Positions 1 to 8,008 of a stretch of DNA of 12,764 nucleotides are shown here, piece by piece. The notes below the pieces were generated by a model. It did not search any database, was not told where the DNA came from, and was given only the letters and a program-made list of their open reading frames with translations. Both the position numbers and the translations under genes were made by a program. Source of the stretch: Gammaproteobacteria bacterium. Its GTDB lineage: Bacteria; Pseudomonadota; Gammaproteobacteria; Eutrophobiales; Eutrophobiaceae. The number at the start of each line of letters is the position of its first letter. Position 1 is the first letter of the stretch. The stretch lies in assembly GCA_003645215.1 (NCBI GenBank), contig QNEM01000028.1, positions 1-12,764 on the forward strand. Reading direction: 5' to 3'.

Positions 1-185
1 AAAAAGCAGCTGAAATCTTTTCAATACCAGAACAATATACCTCCATGGCAATGTTGACTGTGGGTTATCAACTTGCAGAAGACAAAATAAGCGGAGAAAT
101 GATGGAGCGAGAATCTTCAGCACGTAAGAGAAACCCACTTGCTGAACAGTTCTTTGATGGCGAATGGGGCAAACCCATTGCTTAA
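1..185 (+). CDS. Nitroreductase-family protein, C-terminal end only
   Basis: This is the last 60 codons of a gene that begins before the window; the reading frame starts at base 3 and ends at TAA 183-185. The visible protein contains a Ser-Ile-Pro-Glu turn, then Met-Ala-Met-Leu-Thr-Val-Gly-Tyr, then a basic Arg-Lys-Arg-Asn-Pro-Leu segment and a final Trp-Gly near the end. This order (a 'vaMlavGY' strand, then an 'R.R.pl.e....g.WG' tail) is the usual C-terminus of FMN-dependent nitroreductases, which reduce nitro compounds, quinones or similar acceptors with NAD(P)H in the cytoplasm. The flavin-binding N-terminal part is outside the window, so substrate and subfamily cannot be judged. The MATE exporter starts 43 bases downstream on the same strand, so co-transcription is possible. 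Confidence 0.75.
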   Translation, partial: KAAEIFSIPEQYTSMAMLTVGYQLAEDKISGEMMERESSARKRNPLAEQFFDGEWGKPIA

Positions 186-228
186 TTTCTTTTATCCAGA
201 CATCTTTTAATTCCACGATCATCAAATA

Positions 229-1569
229 ATGAATCATTCCACTATGTGGCGTTTGGCCGGGCCCATGATCGTGTCAAATATTTCGATCGCTCTACTGGGC
301 CTGGTTGATACAGCCGTTGTTGGACATCTGGGGCAGCCGTATTATCTGGGTGGTATTGCCATCGGCGCGATCATTTTTGATTTTATTTACTGGGGCATGG
401 GCTTTTTGCGTATGAGTACGACAGGACTGACAGCCCAGATTCATGGCCAGGCTAATAACAAGGCAAATAACCAGGACGACAATACTGCTTGCAGGACTAT
501 CCTTGCACAGTCGTTAATCACAGCATTCTTGATTGCAATGATTGTTTTAATATTTCAAAAACATATTGCAGATCTGGCCTTATGGCTTCTGGAGGGTAGT
601 GAGGAGGTAACTTTCTACGCAAGAACATATTTTGAGTGGAGCATATGGGGCGCTCCTGCAGTTCTGTCTTTACTGGTCATGACCGGCTGGTTCCTGGGTA
701 TGCAAAATGCGAAGGCAACATTGATAGTTGCTGTCACCGTTAACATTATCAATGTTGTTCTGGATTTTGTATTTGTTTTTGGTCTCGATATGGACGTGCG
801 TGGTGTGGCATTGGCATCAGTCATTTCTCTATACATAGGAGTGTTTGTGGCGATTTTCCTGGTAGCAAGGGAATTACGTATTAATCCGGGGGAATGGTTG
901 ATAGCTGATATCCTCCACATGCAACGTCTGAAAGAAATACTGGCATTGAATCAGGATATTTTTATTCGAACGATTTGTCTTATCTTTGTCTTTGCGTTTT
1001 TCACACGGCAAGGCGCCAAACAGGGTGACGTAATTCTCGCCGCCAATGCCATCCTGTTAAATTTTCAGGCATTGATGGCCCTGGGTCTGGATGGTTTTGC
1101 AAATGCAACTGAAGCCCTGGTTGGTAAAGCGGTTGGTGCAAAAAATAGAAAGGTCTTTGTTGATAGTGTAAAGACCGCGACATTCTGGTCATTTGTCGTA
1201 GCCATTAGTTTTGCGCTGATCTTCGCGCTTGTGGGTAAATCTATGATTAATATTTTGACGGATATTTTATCGATAAGAGCCGAAGCATATCAATATTTAC
1301 CATGGATGATCTTGTCGCCCATTGTTGCCGTCTGGTGTTTTTTGCTAGATGGTATTTTTATCGGTGCGACGCGTGCGAAAGAAATGCGTAATAGTATGTT
1401 GATTTCGACTTTCCTGATCTTTCTTCCTGCGTGGTATGTATTTCAGGGGTATGGAAATCACGGTCTGTGGTTGGCATTCATCGTGTTTTTTGTTGCGCGA
1501 GGACTGACACTGGCTTATGCATCATTGCGAATTGAACGTGATGGTGGTTTTATTCCAATCAAATACTAG
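229..1569 (+). CDS. dinF: MATE family efflux transporter, DinF-like
   Basis: This 446-residue integral membrane protein has roughly 12 hydrophobic segments and fits the usual length of the MATE family. MATE proteins export cationic drugs, dyes or metabolites from the cytoplasm in exchange for H+ or Na+. The N-terminus carries the DinF-type signature Gly-Leu-Val-Asp-Thr-Ala-Val-Val-Gly-His-Leu-Gly at about residues 24-35, followed by a Tyr-Trp-Gly-Met-Gly-Phe-Leu-Arg segment in the next helices. A polar insertion rich in Asn and Asp lies near residues 72-85, between helices 2 and 3. The ATG at 229 has no good Shine-Dalgarno sequence; an in-frame ATG at 244 (residue 6) is an alternative. The stop codon overlaps that of hslR on the other strand. 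The symbol is by family resemblance; E. coli dinF lies downstream of lexA, and no lexA is seen here, so SOS control cannot be assumed. Confidence 0.88.
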   Translation: MNHSTMWRLAGPMIVSNISIALLGLVDTAVVGHLGQPYYLGGIAIGAIIFDFIYWGMGFLRMSTTGLTAQIHGQANNKANNQDDNTACRTILAQSLITAFLIAMIVLIFQKHIADLALWLLEGSEEVTFYARTYFEWSIWGAPAVLSLLVMTGWFLGMQNAKATLIVAVTVNIINVVLDFVFVFGLDMDVRGVALASVISLYIGVFVAIFLVARELRINPGEWLIADILHMQRLKEILALNQDIFIRTICLIFVFAFFTRQGAKQGDVILAANAILLNFQALMALGLDGFANATEALVGKAVGAKNRKVFVDSVKTATFWSFVVAISFALIFALVGKSMINILTDILSIRAEAYQYLPWMILSPIVAVWCFLLDGIFIGATRAKEMRNSMLISTFLIFLPAWYVFQGYGNHGLWLAFIVFFVARGLTLAYASLRIERDGGFIPIKY

Positions 1570-1967
1570 AGATTTTTAAATTTAATAATTGAACGTCTGT
1601 CTTTTTTGCTGGGACGGCCTTTTGTTGTTGGCATCAAGGCCGCTTCTGCCTTTAGTCGTGCCGCTACTGTTTCTCTTTCCGAGATGCTTTCTGGAGATTC
1701 TTCAAAGAGCAGTGCGGCGCCAGCGGCAGACCTTCTTGATTTGGCCAGATCAAGCACGGTGATAGAATAATGATAAGGCCCCTTACGAATATTCAGGCTA
1801 TCTCCTGGCTTCACCGTCTTTGATGGTTTGGCGCGGTCTCCATTGGAGGTTACTTTGCCTGTCTTCAGGGCATTGGCAGCAATATTTCTTGTTTTGTAGA
1901 AGCGAGCGCACCATAGCCATTTGTCGAGGCGAATTACAATGTCAGATTTTTCATTATTTTTAGGCAT
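1566..1967 (-). CDS. hslR: Ribosome-associated heat shock protein Hsp15 (S4 domain)
   Basis: This 133-residue basic protein matches E. coli Hsp15 in length and layout. The S4 RNA-binding domain spans about residues 10-70 and opens with Ile-Arg-Leu-Asp-Lys-Trp-Leu-Trp, then Ala-Arg-Phe-Tyr-Lys-Thr-Arg, with a later Lys-Pro-Ser-Lys loop. A middle segment (Ala-Ala-Leu-Leu-Phe-Glu-Glu-Ser) and a strongly basic C-terminus (Gly-Arg-Pro-Ser-Lys-Lys-Asp-Arg-Arg) are also typical. In E. coli Hsp15 binds stalled 50S subunits that still carry nascent-chain tRNA and helps to recycle them, and it is heat-induced. The gene is convergent with the MATE exporter, the stop codons overlapping by two bases. It is divergent from moaB across an AT-rich 112-base gap. 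No clear heat-shock promoter was recognised. Confidence 0.93.
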   Translation of the reverse strand: MPKNNEKSDIVIRLDKWLWCARFYKTRNIAANALKTGKVTSNGDRAKPSKTVKPGDSLNIRKGPYHYSITVLDLAKSRRSAAGAALLFEESPESISERETVAARLKAEAALMPTTKGRPSKKDRRSIIKFKNL

Positions 1968-2015
1968 CGACCCAATTAATCATAAGTATTGTTGATTTTA
2001 AATATGTTTAATTTT

Positions 2016-2029
2016 AATTATGTATAATT
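2016..2029. promoter_or_regulatory. AT-rich palindrome and possible -10 box upstream of moaB
   Basis: The very AT-rich divergent gap between hslR and moaB (1968-2079) contains a 14-base inverted repeat, AATTAT-GT-ATAATT. Its right half overlaps a perfect TATAAT at 2023-2028 reading toward moaB, about 50 bases before the moaB ATG. No convincing -35 box stands at a 16-18 base spacing. The promoter reading is an inference, and such short AT palindromes arise easily by chance in AT-rich DNA. Confidence 0.35.
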
Positions 2030-2079
2030 CACAGGTATATATATAACTCACTGGCATTATATCTTATAGAGAATTTTAG

Positions 2080-2607
2080 ATGTCCATAGATAATACAAGA
2101 GAATTCACACCGCTTGGTATTGCAGTCCTGACTGTTTCTGATACGCGGACTGAAGCCGATGACAAATCCGGACAATTGCTGGTCAAGAGACTGGAAAGCA
2201 CCGGTCATCGTCTGGCAGACAAAAAGATCGTTGCTGATGATAAATTTCAGATCAGGGCGGCTATTTCAAACTGGTGTATTGACGATGATGTGCAGGTGAT
2301 ATTAACCACCGGAGGTACCGGGGTGACTGGACGCGACGGTACGCCAGAGGCTGTCAATGTTCTGTTAGACAAGCTCATTGAAGGTTTTGGTGAAACATTT
2401 CGTGCCATTTCCTATCAACAAATAGGCACATCAACGATGCAGTCCCGTGCCATTGCAGGCGTAGCGAATGGCAAGTATATATTTTGTATCCCCGGATCAT
2501 CAGGTGCCTGCGCCACTGCCTGGGATGACTTAATCAGTACTCAGTTAGATTATCGCACCAGCCCCTGTAACCTGGTTGAACTAATGCCGAGGTTGCTCGA
2601 GAAATAA
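2080..2607 (+). CDS. moaB: Molybdenum cofactor biosynthesis protein MoaB
   Basis: This 175-residue cytoplasmic protein of the MoaB/MogA family is close to the E. coli MoaB length of 170. The N-terminal strand Gly-Ile-Ala-Val-Leu-Thr-Val-Ser-Asp-Thr-Arg is the family start. The molybdopterin-binding signature Thr-Thr-Gly-Gly-Thr-Gly runs from residue 76, with Arg85-Asp86-Gly87-Thr88-Pro89-Glu90 directly after it. A second motif, Cys-Ile-Pro-Gly-Ser-Ser-Gly-Ala-Cys, lies near residues 137-145 and is followed by a Trp-Asp pair. Members bind molybdopterin and, where tested, adenylate it before metal insertion. The E. coli MoaB itself has weak or debated activity, MogA doing the job there; which role applies here cannot be told. 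No other moa or moe gene is in the window, so it stands alone. No hairpin terminator with a T-run follows. Confidence 0.93.
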   Translation: MSIDNTREFTPLGIAVLTVSDTRTEADDKSGQLLVKRLESTGHRLADKKIVADDKFQIRAAISNWCIDDDVQVILTTGGTGVTGRDGTPEAVNVLLDKLIEGFGETFRAISYQQIGTSTMQSRAIAGVANGKYIFCIPGSSGACATAWDDLISTQLDYRTSPCNLVELMPRLLEK

Positions 2608-2712
2608 ATGGTGTTTAAACAGGCACAGCATCAAGTTTAGATCTCTCCATCGCTGCGCTCTGTCGATTATGACAATAAGAAGGGAGTGTTATCTTGAAGG
2701 TAATTGGGTGTA

Positions 2713-3738
2713 CTAACGGGGATATTTAAAATAAATTAACAACGTGCGTTTTATAAAATGATTATTATCATCACTGATCATAAAATAATAATCGTCTTTA
2801 TGCCTTTCGATACCTTCAAAGTTATCATTGAAAAAACCCTCTTCAGGTAGAAACAGTGCAATCACTTTAGTTTCAATATGATCTTCGGTGATGCGAAGAT
2901 GATGTAATGCGACCTTGAATCCGGAAAAGAATCCTCCATAGACTCGTTCTAATGCCAGCAGATCATTATCGTTTGCAGATGAAAGCCCTGTTAGCGCACC
3001 ATCGTGAAAATAGGCAGGAAAACTCCAGAATTTACCATCCAGTGTATAAAAACCTAACTGTGCTTTATCTTTTCCTTTCAATGAATACTCAGTACCAATG
3101 ATTAGTCCAAGTTGATCATGGAATAAAATTGATTCAAGAGATTTGTTTTTACTTCTGTAATTGGAATTATTTTTGAGCTTTTCAGGAATCTCCAGCTGTT
3201 TTTCAATAAAACCTTGCTGATTGTATTGAATCACCCTGGCCAGACGTTCAAAGCTGACTACAAATTGCGTATCGCCCTGAATATTATTACTGGAATTTAT
3301 CAAGGCCAGGCCTTCACTATCTGAATTTTTCCACCTTAGTTTTTTGTTTTTGCCATCATGTAATGAAATTCCGTTGACCATCAATAACTCAACAAACTTG
3401 TTATCATTAAAAACAGCTTTGAAACTTAATAAGTGGCCGTTGTCTGACAAGGCATAGAGTATTTGTTCATCATTATCCCAGGCCAGATCAGATAGCTCTG
3501 ATGCTTTCGATCCATTAATCGTGATATTGGAAAGTTCTGCAACGGCTTGCACATGAATCAATTCATCTCCAACATCGTCCTTGATGGATATTGTCGGGTA
3601 TTTAATTCTGGCAATAGATTCAGCGGCACTTTCTTGCGAGAACATGAAAGTGACTATGCATAATGAAACTAAAAGTGCAGGTATTACTTGTGATTTCATG
3701 GCTTTTACATTAAGCAATTTTTCGAGATAATAGAACAT
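2713..3738 (-). CDS. Secreted esterase-like/phytase-like beta-propeller protein
   Basis: This 341-residue protein resembles the 'esterase-like activity of phytase' family (PF13449). Visible family motifs are Leu-Ser-Asp-Leu-Ala-Trp-Asp near 82-88, Ala-Leu-Ser-Asp-Asn-Gly-His at 96-102, Asp-Ser-Glu-Gly-Leu-Ala at 140-145, Lys-Ser-Leu-Glu-Ser-Ile at 199-204, Ala-Leu-Glu-Arg at 262-265, Asn-Asp-Asn-Phe-Glu-Gly-Ile at 304-310 and Ser-Asp-Asp-Asn-Asn at 322-326. A hydrophobic signal sequence starts at the second methionine (residue 14, ATG at 3699-3697), so that is a likely alternative start and perhaps the true one; neither ATG has a strong Shine-Dalgarno. The mature protein would act in the periplasm or outside the cell. 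The substrate is unknown, and phosphatase or phytase activity should not be assumed from the family name. It is transcribed divergently from the RND operon. The gene is richer in A+T and in Lys/Asn codons than its neighbours, by eye. Confidence 0.75.
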   Translation of the reverse strand: MFYYLEKLLNVKAMKSQVIPALLVSLCIVTFMFSQESAAESIARIKYPTISIKDDVGDELIHVQAVAELSNITINGSKASELSDLAWDNDEQILYALSDNGHLLSFKAVFNDNKFVELLMVNGISLHDGKNKKLRWKNSDSEGLALINSSNNIQGDTQFVVSFERLARVIQYNQQGFIEKQLEIPEKLKNNSNYRSKNKSLESILFHDQLGLIIGTEYSLKGKDKAQLGFYTLDGKFWSFPAYFHDGALTGLSSANDNDLLALERVYGGFFSGFKVALHHLRITEDHIETKVIALFLPEEGFFNDNFEGIERHKDDYYFMISDDNNHFIKRTLLIYFKYPR

Positions 3739-3764
3739 CTTATCGGATATTCTTGAATCATTAG

Positions 3765-3775
3765 GATACAGTATC
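3765..3775. promoter_or_regulatory. Short palindrome in the divergent gap before the RND operon
   Basis: GATAC-A-GTATC is a perfect 11-base inverted repeat located 3 bases before the adaptor ATG and 26 bases before the longer start of the divergent phytase-like gene. It lies between the adaptor's AGGA (3763-3766) and its start codon. It could be an operator half-site or nothing at all; repeats with five-base arms are common by chance. Confidence 0.25.
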
Positions 3776-3778
3776 GTT

Positions 3779-4843
3779 ATGAACCGGTCGTCACAAATAA
3801 TGCGAGGCTTTATTTATTTAGTGTTTATCTCATTATCAGGAATGAGTCTGGCAGTATCTGCAGGCGGTAGAATGCCTGCACAGGTGCAGATTGCTGAGGC
3901 GAAATATGTTGAATTATCACCAAGTATCTGGATTGCAGGAACAATTATCAGCCGTCATGATTCCAGACTCTCTTCTGAAGTCGAAGGTCGGATTGAATCG
4001 TTGCTTGAAGTAGGCGATTTGATAGAAAAGGGAGGGCTAGTCGCCAGCATTGATGACACAACAATTCGTATGCGACTGGAGGAAGCAAAGGCAGAAATAA
4101 TACCAATCGAGGCAAAACTTAATTTCTTCAAACGTGAAGTTGAAAGACTGGATAAATTAGCAAAACAGAATAATGCCGCAAAAAACAGGTTGGATGAGGT
4201 GATTTCAGATCGCGATAAAATGCGAGGCGAATTAACCATGAAGCAAAGCCGTCTGGCCCAGGCAAGAGATATACTAAAAAGAACAACCATCCTGGCACCA
4301 TTTACCGGTGTCGTTGCGGAGCGTTTTAAGGAAGAGGGCGAATGGGCAAAAACAGGTGATGAACTGGTTCGCCTGGTGAATACTGAAGTAAAAGAAATCC
4401 AGGGAAGAATTCAACTGCAAAGTGCTGCATTTATCAAACAGGGAGACTCTCTTGAAGTAACAGATGGCAAGAATCATACAATGGCAACAGTCAAGACGTT
4501 GGTGCCCGTTGGTGATGCTGTCTCAAGACTGTATGAGATCCGTCTTGATTTTCAGGAAGCAGGATGGATGGCAGGACATGCCGTACGCATCAAAGTCCCC
4601 ACAGCAAAATCACAAAATGCCCTGGTAGTTCCACGAGATGCCCTGGTTATCAGGGAAAATACTCTTAAAATTTTTCGCATACTTGAAGACAACACGGCGG
4701 ATGTCGTCTTTGTGGAGACAGGCATAGCAAGCGAAGACCTGATTGAAGTCACGGGTGGGATCAATGAAGGAGATAAAGTTGTGATCAGGGGCAATGAAAG
4801 ATTGCTCCCACAGCAACAAGTCAATATTCAAAATGGTCAGTAA
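3779..4843 (+). CDS. RND efflux periplasmic adaptor (membrane fusion protein)
   Basis: This 354-residue protein of the HlyD/AcrA type bridges an inner-membrane RND pump to an outer-membrane channel. A signal sequence covers about residues 9-28, ending Ala-Val-Ser-Ala. The lipoyl (barrel-sandwich) half-motifs lie near 61-95 (Ser-Glu-Val-Glu-Gly-Arg-Ile, then Val-Gly-Asp-Leu-Ile-Glu-Lys-Gly) and 168-202 (Thr-Ile-Leu-Ala-Pro-Phe-Thr-Gly-Val-Val). Between them is a charged helical hairpin of about 70 residues, suited to docking a TolC-like channel. Beta-barrel and membrane-proximal domains make up the rest. No lipobox is seen, so it is probably a soluble or membrane-associated periplasmic protein. 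An AGGA at 3763-3766 lies 12 bases before the ATG, a rather long spacing. The pump gene begins 3 bases after this stop, so the two are clearly one operon. The transported substrate cannot be inferred. Confidence 0.92.
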   Translation: MNRSSQIMRGFIYLVFISLSGMSLAVSAGGRMPAQVQIAEAKYVELSPSIWIAGTIISRHDSRLSSEVEGRIESLLEVGDLIEKGGLVASIDDTTIRMRLEEAKAEIIPIEAKLNFFKREVERLDKLAKQNNAAKNRLDEVISDRDKMRGELTMKQSRLAQARDILKRTTILAPFTGVVAERFKEEGEWAKTGDELVRLVNTEVKEIQGRIQLQSAAFIKQGDSLEVTDGKNHTMATVKTLVPVGDAVSRLYEIRLDFQEAGWMAGHAVRIKVPTAKSQNALVVPRDALVIRENTLKIFRILEDNTADVVFVETGIASEDLIEVTGGINEGDKVVIRGNERLLPQQQVNIQNGQ

Positions 4844-4846
4844 TAC

Positions 4847-7800
4847 GTGAATTTAACCAAGTTAAGCCTGGAAAATCATGTAGCTGTTATTGTTGCCCTG
4901 TTGTTGGTGACACTGTTTGGTTCGATCAGTCTCTATCGCCTGCCCATCCAGTTAACTCCTGAAATTCAGATTCCTGAAATAACCATCAAGACAAACTGGC
5001 GCGCGGCAGCACCCAATGAAGTCGAAACAGAAATCATAGAACCCCAGGAAGATGTTCTGCGTGGATTACCGGGCATGACCAGGCTATTGTCAAAGGCCCA
5101 GGAGGGCAGGGGGGAAATAACCATTACGTTCTCCGTTGAAATGGATCTGCGCCGGGCATTAGTTGAGGTGATTAATCGTCTCAATCAGGTTCCCAGTTAT
5201 CCTGATGATGTTGATGAACCTACAATCAGTACTGTTGGTGGCAATGCACGTGCAATTGCCTGGTTTATTATCAAGCCAGCAGCCGGTAACGATGCAGATA
5301 TATCCAGTTATAAAGACTATGTTGAAGAAGTTGTGCAGACTCGTTTTGAACAACTTCCGGGTGTTGCACGTTCCGAGGTTTTTGGTGGCAGAGAACGTGA
5401 AATCAGGATCACTTTTGATCCATTCAAAACTGCCAGTCTCGGCATTCAAATCCCTGTTGCATCTACAATCATTAGCGGTGGCACAGATATATCTGGTGGT
5501 TTCGTCGATATTGGCAAGCGCGAATACAGCCTCAGGTACGCAGGGAAATATCGTGTAGAAGATATAAATGGGTTAATTGTTGATTGGCGAGATGGCTTTC
5601 CGGTTTATTTACGGGATGTTGCTGTCGTTGAAGAACGTTTGGTAGATAGAGACAGTTTTGTAATTAACAATGGTGACACATCTATTGCTATCAATGCACA
5701 TAGAGAAACGGGTGTGAATGTTTTGCAGGTGATGGATGGTTTGCAGGAGGCAGTGAATAAACTGGCAAAGGGCCCATTAGCCAGGGCTAATCTCACCATT
5801 GAACAGGTTTATGATGAAACGACGTATATTGATAATTCGATAGAAATGTTGGCCCGTAATCTGGCACTGGGTATTGCCCTGGCCATCGCCGTTCTCTGGT
5901 GGTTTTTAAGACGTCTACGAACCACTTTAATCGTCGCCTTATCAATTCCTGTATGTCTACTAACAAGTTTTATAGTACTGGAGATCACGGGAAGAACACT
6001 GAATGTAATCTCCCTGGCCGGCCTGGCATTTTCAGTTGGTATGGTGCTGGATGCATCTATCATCGTACTGGAAAATATCGTGCGCTTGCGAGAGCAGGGC
6101 AAGGATGTCAACGTTGCTTCGCTACTTGGTGCTACTCAGGTCTGGGGGGCTTTATTGGCCTCAACCATTACCACGGTAGCAATATTTCTGCCGATTGTTT
6201 TTATTGAAGATGAAGCGGGACAGCTATTTGCAGATTTAGCCATCACCATCACTTCAGCGATCTGTATTTCCCTGATTGTTGCAATCACCGTGGTTCCCAG
6301 CTTCGCGCAGCATTATATTGGCAGGCAAAAAGTGATTGATCCGCATTATTACTGGTGGCAGAAAGCGAGTAGTCTGGTGATGTCTCTCAGTAATGGTGCC
6401 GCCAGACGGTCATTCTGGATTATTATTCTTATTACCGTGCCATTGTACCTGGCGTGGGTTCTACTACCCAAGGCAGACTATTTACCAGAAGGAAACCGTA
6501 ATCTCGTTTTTGCCTATATATTACCTCCACCAGGAGCCAATATTGGACAGATAGAAAGTGAAATGGGTGATGTTATTGCCCAGCGTATCTCGCCTTATTT
6601 AACGGGAGAGGAACAACCACAGATAAAACATTATTTCTTTGTTGCCTTTTCACGGGGTGTCTTTATGGGTGTAAGAGCAGTCAACCCGGATGATACCGGA
6701 GCATTAATCCCAGTGCTTAATGAGGTTATTCAGGGTTTCCCAGATACCATAGCCTTTGCCAAACGCGCCTCATTGTTTAGTGGTTTTAGTGATTCAAGAA
6801 GTATTGATATGGATCTACATGGTCAAAATATTGCCGAGATTATGAGTGCCGCAGTGAAGGGGTTTGCTTTAGTACATGAGAAAATTCCCGGGGCAAGCGT
6901 CAGACCATTGCCAGGGCTTGAGTTGGCACAACCTGAATTACGACTCATCCCCGATGATAGACGGATTTCTGAGGCAGGCTGGAACAGGGATCAGATGGCA
7001 GGGATCATCCGTGCACTCGGGGATGGTTTGTATCTAGGTGATTATTTTAATGGTGAAGAAACACTGGATATTATTGTCCGTTCTCAACCATGGAACTCAC
7101 CTGAAGAACTCGAAGCAATCCCGTTGGCCACACCGCGAGCAGGAATTCTACCTTTAAGCGAACTAGTCACTGTTCAAAGGACATCAGGACCAGAAGAGAT
7201 CCGTCGTATGAATCGACGGCGTACTGTCACATTACAGATCACGCCTCCTGAGAACCTGTCTCTTGAAGAAACGCTGGATATTCTACGTACAGAAATAGAA
7301 CCTGATGTTCGAGCAGTCATGCCGATTGATGGAGAAATTAATTATACGGGGACTGCAGACAAGCTCGCATCTGCTATCAGCAATATGAGTGGAAGCTTTA
7401 TATTGGCAATATTTATACTGTATTTGTTGATTAGTGCACTGTTTAAGTCGTTCAAGGACAGTTTATTGGTGATATTCTCTATTCCATTGGCTACAGTAGG
7501 CGGAATTATTGCCCTAAAACTGATGAATGTAATCCCCCAGAAATTCTTTAATGTGCCGTTGTTTCAGGCAATGGACCTGTTGACAATGATAGGATTTATT
7601 ATTCTTCTTGGCCTGGTTGTTAATAATGCAATTTTACTTGTGCATCAGGCGCGCTCAGGTGAACGAGAGGGTTTGTCCAGGAGGGATGCTGTTGAACAGG
7701 CAGTAAATATAAGATTACGTCCGATTCTGATGAGCACGCTGACGAGTATTTTTGGAATGTTGCCACTGTTGCTGGTGCCGGGGGCCGGTGCTGAATTATA

Positions 7801-7915
7801 CCGGGGATTAGCCGGCGTTATTGTTGGCGGCATGATGATAAGCACGGTTTTTACACTGATACTATTGCCGAGTCTGCTTCGTATTGGTGAAGGTGGAGCT
7901 GTGGCCGCTGCATAG
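4847..7915 (+). CDS. RND efflux transporter permease subunit
   Basis: This 1022-residue inner-membrane pump has the RND layout: one N-terminal helix (about 12-30), a large periplasmic loop, a helix block around 333-495, a second large loop, and a final helix block around 850-1015. It exports substrates using the proton gradient. The TM4 motif reads Gly-Met-Val-Leu-Asp-Ala-Ser-Ile-Ile-Val-Leu-Glu-Asn, with Asp402 where AcrB has Asp407 and Ala where AcrB has Asp408. TM10 has Asn926-Asn927 at the position of the AcrB Lys-Asn pair. The start is GTG at 4847, three bases after the adaptor stop, with no strong Shine-Dalgarno, which suggests translational coupling. Drug, metal and lipid substrates all remain possible. 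No TolC-like gene follows: after 89 bases comes an unrelated L,D-transpeptidase. Confidence 0.93.
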   Translation: MNLTKLSLENHVAVIVALLLVTLFGSISLYRLPIQLTPEIQIPEITIKTNWRAAAPNEVETEIIEPQEDVLRGLPGMTRLLSKAQEGRGEITITFSVEMDLRRALVEVINRLNQVPSYPDDVDEPTISTVGGNARAIAWFIIKPAAGNDADISSYKDYVEEVVQTRFEQLPGVARSEVFGGREREIRITFDPFKTASLGIQIPVASTIISGGTDISGGFVDIGKREYSLRYAGKYRVEDINGLIVDWRDGFPVYLRDVAVVEERLVDRDSFVINNGDTSIAINAHRETGVNVLQVMDGLQEAVNKLAKGPLARANLTIEQVYDETTYIDNSIEMLARNLALGIALAIAVLWWFLRRLRTTLIVALSIPVCLLTSFIVLEITGRTLNVISLAGLAFSVGMVLDASIIVLENIVRLREQGKDVNVASLLGATQVWGALLASTITTVAIFLPIVFIEDEAGQLFADLAITITSAICISLIVAITVVPSFAQHYIGRQKVIDPHYYWWQKASSLVMSLSNGAARRSFWIIILITVPLYLAWVLLPKADYLPEGNRNLVFAYILPPPGANIGQIESEMGDVIAQRISPYLTGEEQPQIKHYFFVAFSRGVFMGVRAVNPDDTGALIPVLNEVIQGFPDTIAFAKRASLFSGFSDSRSIDMDLHGQNIAEIMSAAVKGFALVHEKIPGASVRPLPGLELAQPELRLIPDDRRISEAGWNRDQMAGIIRALGDGLYLGDYFNGEETLDIIVRSQPWNSPEELEAIPLATPRAGILPLSELVTVQRTSGPEEIRRMNRRRTVTLQITPPENLSLEETLDILRTEIEPDVRAVMPIDGEINYTGTADKLASAISNMSGSFILAIFILYLLISALFKSFKDSLLVIFSIPLATVGGIIALKLMNVIPQKFFNVPLFQAMDLLTMIGFIILLGLVVNNAILLVHQARSGEREGLSRRDAVEQAVNIRLRPILMSTLTSIFGMLPLLLVPGAGAELYRGLAGVIVGGMMISTVFTLILLPSLLRIGEGGAVAAA

Positions 7916-7993
7916 ATATACAGCAAACAGGCATTTTATGTCTGAAATAATTGAATTTTATGAGTGTTTTTAAATCGTATGGTTATTAGAGAC

Positions 7994-8008
7994 AGGTTTT
8001 AGATGTGA
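7994..8008 (+). promoter_or_regulatory. Ribosome binding site and overlapping ATG-TGA / GTG start
   Basis: An AGG at 7994-7996 (within GAGACAGG) stands 8 bases before the GTG at 8005, good Shine-Dalgarno spacing. The sequence at the start is ATGTGA: an ATG at 8003-8005 is followed at once by TGA at 8006-8008 in another frame, and the G of that ATG is the first base of the GTG. In the transpeptidase frame a TAG stop lies at 7987-7989 and no other start codon precedes the signal peptide, so GTG is the only plausible start. Confidence 0.65.

Noticed and set aside
2608..2640. Ten-codon ORF starting ATG directly after moaB
   Set aside because: There is no ribosome binding site or recognisable peptide. 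It sits at the end of a gene in a gap with no other coding signal.
2641..2700. Possible repetitive extragenic element (CATCGCTGCGCTC) after moaB
   Set aside because: It resembles GC-rich extragenic repeat words, but only one copy is present and no clear stem-loop forms; it cannot be supported from this window.
4966..6111. Long open frames on the minus strand and in other frames across the adaptor and pump genes
   Set aside because: They lie wholly within well-supported RND genes, show no family motifs, and have compositions typical of shadow frames.
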